A DNA stretch of 64,000 bases from Bacillus safensis FO-36b (GCF_000691165.1 NZ_ASJD01000009.1:1-64000); one strand, 5' to 3'. Shown: positions 1 to 10,183, counted from the first letter of the stretch. Program-made: numbers and translations. The notes: a model not told the origin generated them from the sequence alone.

Positions 1-1
1 T

Positions 2-85
2 CAAGTATCTTGCCCAGAAGAAGTCACTCCCTCCATTATTGATCATAAAGTCTATTTTACCGTGACCTTCAAAACGGAAAAATAG
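2..85 (+). CDS. 3' end of an unidentified gene (partial)
   Basis: An open frame runs in from the left edge and stops at TAG (83-85), giving 27 residues that end in HKVYFTVTFKTEK. Residue composition looks protein-like, with alternating hydrophobic and charged residues as in a beta strand. Too little is visible to name it, and a chance open frame of this length cannot be excluded. It would converge on the TerD-family gene at 182-1417, with a hairpin between them at 141-169. Confidence 0.35.
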   Translation, partial: QVSCPEEVTPSIIDHKVYFTVTFKTEK

Positions 86-140
86 GCTAAATGATTTAAA
101 AAATGGAATAGACTCTCTATTTAAAGGTCAAATAAAATAA

Positions 141-169
141 GCTAGACAATGCACTTTGCTTTGTCCAGC
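141..169 (-). terminator. Intrinsic terminator-like hairpin
   Basis: Stem GCTAGACAA / TTGTCCAGC (one mismatch) with an 11-base loop. On the minus strand it is followed by a T-rich run, and it sits just past the stop of the TerD-family gene, so it probably ends that transcript. It could also serve the partial gene entering from the left. Confidence 0.6.
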
Positions 170-181
170 CATACATTTATT

Positions 182-1417
182 TTATTTATAATCATTGATC
201 GGTCCTTTATCCATCAAAACATCAATTTCATTAGATGACTTCATTTTTAATTTAGGTCTGCGCTCGGAATTGGGTTTGCTGTAAAGCTCTAGCGGACGGA
301 TGATCACACCATCATTTGTATTTTGAAGCATCCCCGGCACACAAGAATAAATCCGATCATTATCATTCGCATGTTTGGCATGAATTGTCACAGACGTTCC
401 TTGGTGATTATCGATACTCATAGATACCCTATATCTATAAAAGGAACCTGTTCCGTTTGATTGAGCAGAATAAACAACCGGAACAATAGCAAGGATATCG
501 TCATTTAACCGTAATTTAATGACTTCTGTTTTCAGCGAATCACGGTCTCTACCGACATCTCCCATATGCTCTACAGCTCCGTTACCGTAACTTTTGAGAG
601 CTGGAACACCTTTTGCGCCAAACATGGCCACATCTATTTGTTTTCCTGCCTTCGTATAGACCAATGCATAAATATCATAATCCGTTCCAGACTCCCAGGA
701 TACTGTAGCTGTAATCTCAGGCGTTTTTTCAATGATGATCGGTTTATGACCTTTGTCTAGACTAATTTTACCTTGAACTTTCTCTAAGCTAATAGGTGCA
801 GCCACTTTCTCTTTAGCGGCTGTCTTCATTGGAGCAGGCTCATCAATTTGTTTTTCAGAAGCCATTTGAGGAGGTGAAGAAACATCTTGTACAACAGGTT
901 CAACCTCCACCCCATAAAGCTTGCATAGCCCTTCCAATCCAGAATTGAAGCCACGCCAGATGGATCGTGCTTTCGTTTCACTATTTCTGATATACAGCTC
1001 TACTACGACAATCCCTTTTTCATTTGTAAATTTTACTGGTGTTAGGTATAGCACCTCATCACCTGTTCGAATTTCTGCTTGCAGATTCTTCACTTGAGAA
1101 AAGCCAATTCCTTGATCCTCTGTTAGTGTAATCGCCATCTTTGTGATTCCAACAGGCACTTTACTCATATCAAAATTCAATTGATGCCTTTTCAACTGAT
1201 CTGATATCTCTGCTGGTAAAAGTGTCGCGACACCCGTGGCACTCTCCGGCTGATTGTAAAAAATAATGCCATTATCTCCTTGAACTAGATCTGAATCTGT
1301 TAAAAGAAACGCAGTTAAAGAAATATCAATTGCAGATGACACTTCATAACTGATGGATACTTGCCCCTTTGGAGAATTTAGTACGGTATTGGCACCCATT
1401 TGCAGAGTTTGATTCAT
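182..1417 (-). CDS. TerD-family (TerA-like) stress protein, two TerD-type domains
   Basis: 411-residue protein with two beta-rich TerD-like domains. The first spans about residues 1-165, with a conserved TEDQGIGFSQVKNLQAEI stretch. The second spans about 235-385, with the SWESGTDYDIYALVYTKAG motif typical of TerD proteins. A linker rich in Pro, Glu and Lys (about 180-225) separates them. TerD-family proteins are cytosolic, often bind calcium, and are tied to tellurite, phage and envelope stress, but the molecular activity is unsettled. The start is supported by ATAGGAG eight bases upstream of ATG. The paralogous ter genes that usually surround a TerA are not in this window; they may lie to the left or be elsewhere. 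The two-domain length and order fit TerA better than single-domain TerD or TerE. Confidence 0.8.
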   Translation of the reverse strand: MNQTLQMGANTVLNSPKGQVSISYEVSSAIDISLTAFLLTDSDLVQGDNGIIFYNQPESATGVATLLPAEISDQLKRHQLNFDMSKVPVGITKMAITLTEDQGIGFSQVKNLQAEIRTGDEVLYLTPVKFTNEKGIVVVELYIRNSETKARSIWRGFNSGLEGLCKLYGVEVEPVVQDVSSPPQMASEKQIDEPAPMKTAAKEKVAAPISLEKVQGKISLDKGHKPIIIEKTPEITATVSWESGTDYDIYALVYTKAGKQIDVAMFGAKGVPALKSYGNGAVEHMGDVGRDRDSLKTEVIKLRLNDDILAIVPVVYSAQSNGTGSFYRYRVSMSIDNHQGTSVTIHAKHANDNDRIYSCVPGMLQNTNDGVIIRPLELYSKPNSERRPKLKMKSSNEIDVLMDKGPINDYK

Positions 1418-1577
1418 TTCAACAACTCCTATTCCTCATCTACCATTTATCGTTTTTATAGATCAATTATACCAAATTGTGTAATAGAACCTATGAATAT
1501 CTTTATCTCTTTTCAATTTCTGCAATGATATGAGAAAATGCCAACTAAAACAAACTACTCTCGAAAGGAGAATCAAT

Positions 1578-1739
1578 ATGTATAAAAAAATCATTCCTGC
1601 TGTTATGGTGATATTCGGCTTTTGGATTCTTCTTCAAATATACTTGAACATCAAGATCTTTCACAATCCAATGAACTATTTTGTCCCTATTACCCTCTTC
1701 TTCCTTTGTGTTCAGGCTCTATTAAAACATAAACGATGA
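1578..1739 (+). CDS. Small membrane protein, unknown function
   Basis: 53 residues starting MYKKIIPAVMVIFGFWILLQIY. The start at 1578 is chosen because GAAAGGAG lies seven bases upstream; an in-frame ATG at 1530 has no ribosome site. Two hydrophobic segments (about residues 4-20 and 32-47) suggest a two-pass membrane peptide with positively charged ends. It stands alone, convergent with the beta-glucosidase gene. I do not recognise a family. Confidence 0.6.
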   Translation: MYKKIIPAVMVIFGFWILLQIYLNIKIFHNPMNYFVPITLFFLCVQALLKHKR

Positions 1740-1743
1740 AAAA

Positions 1744-1774
1744 CCCGAACAAGCATATACCACGCTCATCCGGG
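1744..1774. terminator. Weak bidirectional terminator candidate
   Basis: CCCG at 1744-1747 pairs with CGGG at 1771-1774, with a short inner AGC/GCT pairing. T-rich tracts lie beyond both ends. It lies between convergent genes ending at 1739 and 1791. The pairing is imperfect, so support is limited. Confidence 0.35.
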
Positions 1775-1790
1775 CTTCTATTTTCCTTTA

Positions 1791-3230
<1,440 letters not shown>

Positions 3231-3239
3231 TCATTCCTC

Positions 3240-5138
3240 CTATTTCACAATTGTGATCATGACGTCTGTTGACTGGCATGTCGATTGTTCTTGTACAATC
3301 ACATCTTCGTACGCTTGTGTATTGGTGATGATGACGGGTGTGATTGTTTTTAATCCCTTGCTTTCAATGGCTTCTTGATCAAATGTCATCAACAAGTCAC
3401 CCTTCTTCACCTTGCTGCCTTCTTTGATATGAAGAGTAAATGCTGAGCCATCTAGCGAAACCGTATCAATTCCTACATGAACAAGTAACTCCACACCAAA
3501 TTCTGAACGCAGTCCAATTGCATGCTTTGTCGGCGCAAGCATGACGACACTGCCATCAAACGGTGCATACAGCTTGTTGTCTGTCGGTTCAATCGCAAAT
3601 CCTTTGCCCATTGCCCCAGAGCTAAATACGGCATCCGGCACTTCAGATAACGGGAGTACTTTCCCTGCAAGCGGTGCAGGAATGGTTTCTTCATTGTTCA
3701 TCGAAGCATTCATTTTTTCTCCAACTTGATCTTTATCAGACGTTGCACCGGCTGTCTGTTCCACTGTATCTTCCCCATAACCAAACATTTGAATGAGCAC
3801 AACTGGTAAGATCAGCGCAATTGCGACACCAATCAATATGCCGATGATCGATGTTGGAAAGTCTGAACTAATTCCATTTACAATCGTCAGTGGACCAGGC
3901 AACCCTGCATACGCAAAGTAATAAGGCGTAAAGAAGCTGGCAGCAATGGCCCCGACCGCTCCAGATATACATCCGAAAATAAATGGTTTCTTGAAACGCA
4001 AGGTGACCCCATAAATCGCAGGCTCGGTAATTCCAAAGAGACCCGTGATTCCCGCTGACACCCCGACTTTTCGTGTTTCGCGGTTTCTTGCTTTTAAAAT
4101 AACCCCTAACACTGCGCCGACCTGAGCGATAACAGCGATGGTTTGATATGCCTGGAAGGAGTCACGTCCATATTGTTCAAAGTTGGCGAGCACCATTGGT
4201 GTGATGCCCCAGTGAACACCGAAAATGACAAGCACTTGCCAGAAACCTCCGATAATGGCGCCTGCTAAAGCTGGGACATTTTCTGCTAAGACATTGTATC
4301 CGTTTGCAATTCCATTTGCGCCTGCTGTCGAAAGTGGACCAATTAATAGAATGGTTAACGGAACCATGACAACCATACAGATAAATGGGACAAATAACGG
4401 TTTGACCACCTCGTGAATGCGTTTGTTTAAAAATCTCTCTACATATGAAAGGATCCATACCAAGAATAACGGCGGCAAAACAGATGACGTATAAACCGTT
4501 TCAGATAACGCTATGCCTAAAAAGGTAACGCCTTCCCCTGATGCCACGCGTCCAGCAATCTCCGTCCAAGCCGGACTGACAAGCGCTGCTGTACACGCTA
4601 CTGCGATATACATATTCGTTTTAAAATGCTTGGCAGCTGTAATGGCAATAAAGATAGGCAAGAACGTAAACGGCGCCCAAGAAATAAAGCTAAAGACTTC
4701 ATACGTTCCCGTTTTCGAGAAGCTTGGAAATAATAAATTAATGAGGATAAGTGCACCTTGTAAAATACCAGCTGCCGCCAAAATATACACAAATGGCGCA
4801 AACACAGCAGACATGGTCGCGATGACACGATTCAGCACCGTTCCCTTGTTTTCATTTACCTGGTCATCTTCAGACGGCTGCAGCTGAACAAGGCTGGAAA
4901 AATGCTCATAGACCTCACCAACATGCTGACCGATGACGACCTGAAATTGACCGCCGTTTTCCACCACGGTAATGACGCCAGGCATCGCATTGACTGCTTC
5001 CTTTGCCTTTGGATTCGAACGTTTCAAGACCAAACGCAGCCGCGTGGCGCATCTTGCGGCACTCACCACATTTTCTTCTCCGCCAACTGCCTCTAAGATG
5101 TCTTCTGCAAGCTTTTGATAATCCCTCACTTTTGACAT
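3240..5138 (-). CDS. Beta-glucoside PTS transporter, fused EIIBCA
   Basis: 632-residue PTS permease of the glucose/beta-glucoside superfamily. It imports and phosphorylates a beta-glucoside at the membrane. The EIIB domain (about 1-85) carries the phospho-cysteine in AARCATRLRL (C30). EIIC (about 105-465) has some ten hydrophobic segments and the conserved GITEPAIYGV motif. EIIA (about 495-632) has the active histidine in LLVHVGIDTVSL (H554). Domain order and size match BglP-type proteins. It is the first gene of the operon with the phospho-beta-glucosidase. Transcription should start at the promoter at 5174-5202. The substrate cannot be fixed from sequence; arbutin, salicin, cellobiose or similar are plausible. 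I saw no catabolite-repression (cre) element in the short upstream region. Confidence 0.92.
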   Translation of the reverse strand: MSKVRDYQKLAEDILEAVGGEENVVSAARCATRLRLVLKRSNPKAKEAVNAMPGVITVVENGGQFQVVIGQHVGEVYEHFSSLVQLQPSEDDQVNENKGTVLNRVIATMSAVFAPFVYILAAAGILQGALILINLLFPSFSKTGTYEVFSFISWAPFTFLPIFIAITAAKHFKTNMYIAVACTAALVSPAWTEIAGRVASGEGVTFLGIALSETVYTSSVLPPLFLVWILSYVERFLNKRIHEVVKPLFVPFICMVVMVPLTILLIGPLSTAGANGIANGYNVLAENVPALAGAIIGGFWQVLVIFGVHWGITPMVLANFEQYGRDSFQAYQTIAVIAQVGAVLGVILKARNRETRKVGVSAGITGLFGITEPAIYGVTLRFKKPFIFGCISGAVGAIAASFFTPYYFAYAGLPGPLTIVNGISSDFPTSIIGILIGVAIALILPVVLIQMFGYGEDTVEQTAGATSDKDQVGEKMNASMNNEETIPAPLAGKVLPLSEVPDAVFSSGAMGKGFAIEPTDNKLYAPFDGSVVMLAPTKHAIGLRSEFGVELLVHVGIDTVSLDGSAFTLHIKEGSKVKKGDLLMTFDQEAIESKGLKTITPVIITNTQAYEDVIVQEQSTCQSTDVMITIVK

Positions 5139-5173
5139 ATAAAACCCCCCTTTATCACTACTAGTATATGTAC

Positions 5174-5202
5174 ATTATAATTATACCGGTACAATATATC
5201 AA
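5174..5202 (-). promoter_or_regulatory. SigA promoter of the PTS-bglA operon with operator in the spacer
   Basis: On the minus strand TTGATA (5202-5197) and TATAAT (5179-5174) are separated by exactly 17 bases. The spacer is almost wholly occupied by the near-palindrome ATTATACCGGTACAAT (5180-5195, seven of eight pairs). An operator here would let the divergent GntR/UTRA regulator block RNA polymerase directly. The promoter is seen in the sequence; the regulator assignment is inferred from proximity. Confidence 0.75.
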
Positions 5203-5246
5203 TACATATATAATTTCAATTGGCATATCAAAGGAAATTTGGTATG

Positions 5247-5255
5247 TGCTATAAT
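5247..5255 (+). promoter_or_regulatory. Extended -10 promoter for the GntR regulator gene
   Basis: TGCTATAAT is an extended -10 (TGn plus TATAAT) about 39 bases before the regulator's start codon. No good -35 lies at the right distance, as is common for extended -10 promoters. Confidence 0.5.
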
Positions 5256-5293
5256 ACAAGAACAATAAATCGTGAAAACAAAGAGGAATGGCC

Positions 5294-6004
5294 ATGTTAA
5301 AGTATCAACAAATTGCGAGCGATATTGAAAAATATATTGTCACCCATGAGCTGCAGCAAGGGGATAAGCTCCCTGTACTCGAAACACTCATGAGCCAATT
5401 TGCTGTGAGCAAAAGTACCATTATCAAATCATTAGACTTACTCGAAAGAAAAGGAATTATCTATCAAGTGAGGGGCAGCGGCATCTTTGTTCGAAGACAC
5501 CGCCGTAAGGGCTACATCAGCCTTTTATCCAACCAAGGGTTTAAAAAAGATTTAGAGGAATTTCAACTGACATCAGAAGTTTTAATGCTAGACACCATCA
5601 AGCCGTCCGAAGAAGCTGCACTTAATTTGAACATTGAACAAGATGAAGATGTCTTTTATCTAAAACGCATTCGTTACATCAATGGGCAAACGTTATGTTT
5701 AGAAGAATCCTATTACCGAAAAACGATCATTCCCTATCTCAACACAGAAATTGCTGCCGACTCTGTTTTTAAATTCATCAGTGAAGGGCTTGGACTCAAA
5801 GTCGGCTTCTCCGATATGTACTTACAAGTAGGCAAACTTAATGAAACCGAAGCAAAGCACCTCGGACTTAAGCAAGACGATCCCGCTCTCCGCGTCGAGA
5901 CGGTCTTTCATCTCACAAACGGCCAGCCCTTCGACTTCTCGAAAATCACGTATAACTACATGCAATCCCAATTTTTTATTCAAGCGAATAATTATTATGG
6001 GTGA
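5294..6004 (+). CDS. yydK: GntR-family (HutC/UTRA) repressor of the beta-glucoside operon
   Basis: 236 residues from ATG at 5294. AAGAGG at 5281-5286 is correctly spaced for this codon and too close for the in-frame ATG at 5288. The N-terminal winged helix (about 1-70) has the GntR features DKLPVLETLMSQFAVSKSTI and the VRGSGIFV turn. The C-terminal UTRA domain (about 85-235) binds sugar-phosphate-like effectors and carries LKRIRYINGQTLCLEESY. It is divergent from the PTS-bglA operon, 155 bases away, and is the likely repressor acting at 5180-5195, released by the phosphorylated sugar. The position next to bglA matches yydK of B. subtilis. Confidence 0.85.
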   Translation: MLKYQQIASDIEKYIVTHELQQGDKLPVLETLMSQFAVSKSTIIKSLDLLERKGIIYQVRGSGIFVRRHRRKGYISLLSNQGFKKDLEEFQLTSEVLMLDTIKPSEEAALNLNIEQDEDVFYLKRIRYINGQTLCLEESYYRKTIIPYLNTEIAADSVFKFISEGLGLKVGFSDMYLQVGKLNETEAKHLGLKQDDPALRVETVFHLTNGQPFDFSKITYNYMQSQFFIQANNYYG

Positions 6005-6013
6005 TGGATGGAA

Positions 6014-6038
6014 AAAGCCCCCTGGTGTCAGGAGGCTT
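6014..6038 (+). terminator. Intrinsic terminator of the GntR gene
   Basis: AAGCCCCCT / AGGAGGCTT stem with a short loop followed by TTCTTACTTTT, ten bases past the regulator stop. Confidence 0.8.
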
Positions 6039-6046
6039 TCTTACTT

Positions 6047-6659
6047 TTATCTTTTAACCTTTAAACATTCCATCCTTCTTTCTTGAGAAGATAGGCCATC
6101 AATCCCAACATCACCATAATAAATGTCTATGTGATTTCCTTTGCCAATTAGAGCAACTGGAAAAGCATGCTGGTCTTGCAGACACTTTTCAAACTCATCT
6201 GGATGAATTTCGACTTCAATTTCATGTCCAATGAACGCATATTCAAACGTCATCGTATGATAAAGATCCACAAGACAGCGTATGATCTCCTGCTGAAGAT
6301 GAATGACATCATGAGAAACAACCTCTGTCCAATTTAAACTGAGAACGAATCCTACGAAACCCGTTTCTTTTTGTATGTTGATTGTCCTTCCTTTTCGATC
6401 TGAACTTCTGCCTGACAATTCAAACTCTGTATAATAACCAGAAAAATCATCGTCTTTGATGATGTTCTCTTTAACACTGTGTTCAATCCATGTTTCTCCG
6501 TCAGGGTCCAGACTAAACTTTACTTTCTTAATAGACATGTCTTTTTGAAGAAGATAATCAATCAATTGGCGAAAAGTATTTGGTATATGAATGTCTTCAT
6601 AAAAAACGAGTCCGATATTGATATACCCACCTGTAGTTATGTCATATCCCTCGCTTCAT
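6047..6659 (-). pseudogene. Unknown protein gene with a probable 5' frameshift
   Basis: The intact part (from TTG at 6565, 172 residues) is an acidic protein of unknown family with alternating strands and helices. That TTG has no ribosome site, and the same frame stays open and protein-like for about 30 codons upstream (it reads GGYINIGLVFYEDIHI) without any start codon. An ATG at 6657-6659 would join that frame if one base of GGGATATGAC near 6647 were absent, giving MKRGYDITTGGYINIG. I infer a one-base insertion that silences or shortens a roughly 203-residue protein. A sequencing error, or real use of the TTG, are the alternatives. No function is assigned. The gene is accessory in character and lies between the GntR regulator and the PhzF gene. 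Confidence 0.55.
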
Positions 6660-6816
6660 TTTTTCTTTCATTATACTTTACTTAAACTATTATTCTATGA
6701 AAACTCCCTCTCTTACATGAACACTTGCGATTTAAACCATCAAAAAGATTCATTTTACGAATGCATCAAACAAACTTATGATTAACGTAACAAGAGTGTA
6801 TAGGAGGGTTCGTCAC

Positions 6817-7713
6817 ATGGGAGACATTAGAGTGTATCATGTCGATGCGTTTACAACTGAGAAATTTGGAGGAAATGCCGCTGGGGTGGTGTTGGATGGT
6901 GAGTTTTTAACAGAAGATGATATGCAGAGCATCGCCAAGGAGTTGAATTTACCGGAATCCGTCTTCTTGCTTCCTGCCCATGATAAGAAAGCCGATTATC
7001 GCGTCAAATACTTCACACCGACGGAAGAGGTCAATTTTTGCGGGCATGCGACTGTTGGATTGACTTGGCTTCTAGCAACGGAGCTAGGGCTGGCTAAAGA
7101 GAGATCAGGGATCGTGTTAGAAACAAAGATCGGCAATGTGCCTGTTGAATGGCACGAAGAAAAAGGCAAGGTCGTTGATGTGGAAATGACGCAGGTGCCA
7201 CCGAGGACGCGAGATTTTGTCATCGATTTAGAAGAGCTTAGTGACATGCTTGGTGTGAGCAGTGACCGCATCGATCCATCCTATCCTATCAAATTAGCAA
7301 ACACCGGAAACTGGCATCTTCTTGTGCCGATGAAGCACCAACAGGACATTGATCAAGCGGCACCGAACTTAGCGGCTTTAGCTAAAATGAATAAAGAGCA
7401 TGGCATCTCGACAACCCACCTTTATACGTTCCACACCTCAAAAGAATGCGATCTTTATACGAGGGATTTTGCACCTGGGATTGGTATACCAGAAGATCCT
7501 GTGACGGGGGCAGCAAACGGGGCGTTGGCTGGATATCTTTATTTGGAGGGTATCATTTCTCAGCAAGAAATCACTCACCTGAACATTGCCCAAGGGGATG
7601 CCATCGGCAGACCTGGCATGCTTCGTATCACAGTCATTCCGAATGAATCAAAGCCGGTGATTAAAGTGGCAGGCGCAGCTGTCATCACGATCCGCGGCGT
7701 GTTAACTTTATAA
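6817..7713 (+). CDS. PhzF-family isomerase/epimerase-like protein
   Basis: 298 residues from ATG 6817, preceded by TAGGAGGGT at 6801-6809; the in-frame upstream ATG at 6778 lacks a ribosome site. The N-terminus VYHVDAFTTEKFGGNAAGVV is the PhzF signature. The catalytic Glu is expected in NLPESVFLLP, and a second conserved cluster is DFAPGIGIPEDPVTGAANG near the C-terminal third. The family adopts a duplicated diaminopimelate-epimerase fold and acts on small acids, but most Bacillus members have no known substrate. No phenazine genes are nearby, so it should not be read as a phenazine enzyme. It is monocistronic and converges on the LysR gene across a shared hairpin. Confidence 0.85.
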   Translation: MGDIRVYHVDAFTTEKFGGNAAGVVLDGEFLTEDDMQSIAKELNLPESVFLLPAHDKKADYRVKYFTPTEEVNFCGHATVGLTWLLATELGLAKERSGIVLETKIGNVPVEWHEEKGKVVDVEMTQVPPRTRDFVIDLEELSDMLGVSSDRIDPSYPIKLANTGNWHLLVPMKHQQDIDQAAPNLAALAKMNKEHGISTTHLYTFHTSKECDLYTRDFAPGIGIPEDPVTGAANGALAGYLYLEGIISQQEITHLNIAQGDAIGRPGMLRITVIPNESKPVIKVAGAAVITIRGVLTL

Positions 7714-7716
7714 AAC

Positions 7717-7751
7717 ATCAGCTTGAATGGGGACTTCCTGTTCAAGCTGAT
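7717..7751. terminator. Bidirectional terminator between PhzF and LysR genes
   Basis: Perfect 11-bp stem ATCAGCTTGAA / TTCAAGCTGAT around a 13-base loop, between two convergent stop codons. T-runs on each side are short, so efficiency is uncertain. Confidence 0.65.
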
Positions 7752-7752
7752 T

Positions 7753-8628
7753 CTATTTAAAATGATTTTTGACCGTTTCGATCCATCTTTTGGCCGATGG
7801 GGAAGCTGCTTTGAATGATTTGAGCGCCAGGTTGACCTCACGAAAGACGCTCGTCTCCAGTGGAATGACTTTCGTATGAGGTATGTGCGGCGGCAAAACC
7901 AATTTTGGAATGATCGTGACCCCAAGTCCTTCTTGAACCATAGAAATAAGCGTATTGTTGTCTTCAATTTCAAACAAAACATGAGGCTTCACGCCGCCTC
8001 TTTCTTTTAACAGCTTCTTGACGAGTATGTCACAGCCCGCTTTCGGCATGATAAAGGCTTCATCATGTAACGAGTCCACTTCAATCACTTTCTTCGTATG
8101 AAAGCGATGATTCTCTTGTATGAGCACCACCAATTCATCCTGAAAAAGTGGAACGGTCTCAAATTCCCTCGATGACTGCGTTAAAAAACCAACATCAACC
8201 GTGCCAGAAGTGATCCATTCCTCAATCTCCTCATAACCGCCTTCATATAACTCCAGCTTGATATGCGGATAGATTTGCGTAAAACGATGAATAAGGCGTG
8301 GAAGGACATTTGAAGAAAAACTAGGGAATGTCCCTATCTTGATACTCCCCACTTCCATCCCTTGAATGAGCGCCGCCTCCTGCTCAAGCAATGCCGCATG
8401 ATGCATGATTTGCCGGATATGCGGCATCACCCGCTCACCTGCGTCCGTTAACGAAAGCCCGTTTCGATTCCGCCGAAGCAGCACAATCCCGAGTTCCGAC
8501 TCAAGCTTCGCAATATTATGACTCACCCCAGATTGCGTCAGCCCAAGCTTCTCCCCTGCTTTTGTAAAACTGCCGCACTCGACGACTGTTAGAAATACTT
8601 TGTATTGGAATGTGATCAGTGTGCTCAC
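7753..8628 (-). CDS. LysR-family transcriptional regulator
   Basis: 291 residues, standard for LysR regulators. An N-terminal winged helix-turn-helix covers about residues 5-65 (FLTVVECGSFTKAGEKLGLT, then QSGVSHNIAKLE). A two-lobed effector-binding domain covers about 90-290. The start used is GTG at 8628. It lies ten bases beyond the stop of the unknown gene at 8638-9144 on the same strand, so the two may be co-transcribed. Target and effector are unknown; no divergent gene, the usual LysR target, is present. Confidence 0.88.
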   Translation of the reverse strand: MSTLITFQYKVFLTVVECGSFTKAGEKLGLTQSGVSHNIAKLESELGIVLLRRNRNGLSLTDAGERVMPHIRQIMHHAALLEQEAALIQGMEVGSIKIGTFPSFSSNVLPRLIHRFTQIYPHIKLELYEGGYEEIEEWITSGTVDVGFLTQSSREFETVPLFQDELVVLIQENHRFHTKKVIEVDSLHDEAFIMPKAGCDILVKKLLKERGGVKPHVLFEIEDNNTLISMVQEGLGVTIIPKLVLPPHIPHTKVIPLETSVFREVNLALKSFKAASPSAKRWIETVKNHFK

Positions 8629-8637
8629 CTCACAAGC

Positions 8638-9144
8638 TCATATTAGATCTTGGCAAAATCTACTGTTAGATATTTCTTTGATTTTTCGATTTAAATGTTG
8701 TTCTATCAATTGAAGGCAAGTCTTCTGAATCCATAAACGTTGAAATGTAAAGAGCTGTTCTTTTTCATCACCATGCAAATCTTCATCTTTCTCCAACTGA
8801 AAATCCGTTAAGTCCATTTTTTCATGAACGTGCATATTAGTAAAAACATGAGCATTGTGAAAATCGTGCATATGCTCTACTAAAGATGAGATTGTGGTGA
8901 TAAAATCATCAAATGTATCTTCTTCAAGCGTTTTTTTGAGATCCAGATTACTATGGACATCAATTGAAATATAATTATCTCTTTCATCTAATTCTTCTCG
9001 GGTAGCTAGCGGGTTATCATGGGTCGTTGCTTTTCTATTTAAATCTGTAATGGAGAAATAAATAATGATTTCTTTTTTATCGAGAAATTCATACTCCCAT
9101 AATTCTGCATCTCTTAATCTTATGATGCGAGTGAGGTTGTCCAA
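8638..9144 (-). CDS. Hypothetical acidic protein
   Basis: 168 residues from a TTG start, supported by GGAGGT seven bases upstream. The protein is acidic and His-rich in its middle (VEHMHDFHNAHVFTNMHVHE), which could suggest metal binding, though I do not recognise the family. No signal peptide or membrane segment is visible. It lies between the LURP-one protein (15 bases upstream) and LysR genes, all on the minus strand, so the three may form one unit. Confidence 0.65.
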   Translation of the reverse strand: MDNLTRIIRLRDAELWEYEFLDKKEIIIYFSITDLNRKATTHDNPLATREELDERDNYISIDVHSNLDLKKTLEEDTFDDFITTISSLVEHMHDFHNAHVFTNMHVHEKMDLTDFQLEKDEDLHGDEKEQLFTFQRLWIQKTCLQLIEQHLNRKIKEISNSRFCQDLI

Positions 9145-9159
9145 TTTTTAAACCTCCAA

Positions 9160-9666
9160 TTAATTCGTCGTTGCCGACGACGAAGACCTAGACGCAGCTT
9201 CATCAGCTTTCACACAATCAATCGCAACAACGAGCGCAATCATCACAGGCTCCATTTCTTCTTTCAAAATATCAACCTTATAGCTGTCACCCCAAGTAAA
9301 CCATTCCTTCTTCACCTGACCAATCACTTCGCCGTTCTGGAGCACCTGAAAATTCATATCCCACCAGTTACCTTGCACTTCGATCCCAGCAGCATCAATT
9401 GAATATTTTGCTTTAAAGAACGTAAACTCTTTTTTAATCGTCAATACCTCTTGACCACCAACTTCTACTAAAAACTTCGGTAAAAAGGTAAACATTTTCT
9501 TCGTAATCACAGCGATTTCATCTCGTTCTGTATTCAAAATGGTAAACGTCTTCGGCATCTTCATAAAGCTGCCTTCGACCACATATACATCATTCTCCTG
9601 CTGATCCTTTACCGTAAACCTGCCGCTCAGACTAAATACTTTCTGCTTCATATAAAGCTGCTTCAT
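9160..9666 (-). CDS. LURP-one-related protein (YxjI-like)
   Basis: 168 residues with the LURP-one / tubby-like beta-barrel pattern: KQKVFSLSGRFTVKDQQEND at the N-terminus, repeated strand pairs, and a hydrophobic helix near the C-terminus (PVMIALVVAIDCV) that normally fills the barrel. The length is close to B. subtilis YxjI. Family function is unknown; tubby-like relatives bind phospholipids or act at membranes. The C-terminal Ser-rich tail ASRSSSSATTN is low complexity. Ribosome site AGGTAC lies directly upstream of the ATG. Confidence 0.82.
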   Translation of the reverse strand: MKQLYMKQKVFSLSGRFTVKDQQENDVYVVEGSFMKMPKTFTILNTERDEIAVITKKMFTFLPKFLVEVGGQEVLTIKKEFTFFKAKYSIDAAGIEVQGNWWDMNFQVLQNGEVIGQVKKEWFTWGDSYKVDILKEEMEPVMIALVVAIDCVKADEAASRSSSSATTN

Positions 9667-9744
9667 ATGTACCTCCGATTCAGTTCAAAAATTTATCCGT
9701 TCTTACCTTACCCCTGATTATACCAAAAAATAGAATGTACAAAA

Positions 9745-9766
9745 AACCACCTGCTATCAGGTGGTT
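9745..9766 (-). terminator. Intrinsic terminator of the darcynin-like gene
   Basis: AACCACCTG / CAGGTGGTT stem with a 4-base loop and TTTTTT following on the minus strand, just after the stop at 9772. Confidence 0.85.
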
Positions 9767-9771
9767 TTCGA

Positions 9772-10119
9772 TTACTGATCCATTTTCAGAGATTCTTGTT
9801 CATATGTTTGAAAAGCATCTTCCATTCCCATGATGACCTCTTTAATTTTGACATAACCACTTGTGTAAGGAATAGAATCTCTAATCTCTTCCCACATAAA
9901 ATGATAGAATTTCAGGTCATCCGTTTCACACATCACAAAATCTGTGTACTCCTTACCTGGAAGAGCTTCAGCATCAAAAAAGCGCACTGTCACATGTTCT
10001 TTATATTTCTGCATCAACTCTTGCAGCGAAGCCGCATGGGTTCTTCGCTCCTCTCGTGGCAAAGCAAGCCAAGATGGATAGAACTCTAATAAAACAACCA
10101 TCATATATTTCATCATCAT
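9772..10119 (-). CDS. Darcynin-like small protein
   Basis: 115 residues. The N-terminal strand plus LLEFYPSWLALPREER matches the darcynin family pattern (a hydrophobic strand, then PxWLALxxEER), and the ferredoxin-like arrangement DLKFYHFMWEEIRDSIPY also fits. Function is unknown in the family. The gene opens with ATG ATG ATG and is followed by its own terminator. It lies downstream of a Crp-type regulator on the same strand, with 64 bases between, so it may be under that regulator's control. Confidence 0.65.
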   Translation of the reverse strand: MMMKYMMVVLLEFYPSWLALPREERRTHAASLQELMQKYKEHVTVRFFDAEALPGKEYTDFVMCETDDLKFYHFMWEEIRDSIPYTSGYVKIKEVIMGMEDAFQTYEQESLKMDQ

Positions 10120-10183
10120 ACCCCCGATTCTTCTATGATGTGATGATTGTACGTCAGATCTAGGGAGTGTGCATTAACATAGG

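Noticed and set aside
6817..7713. Phenazine biosynthesis
   Set aside because: A PhzF-like protein alone is common in Bacillus; no other phz genes are present.
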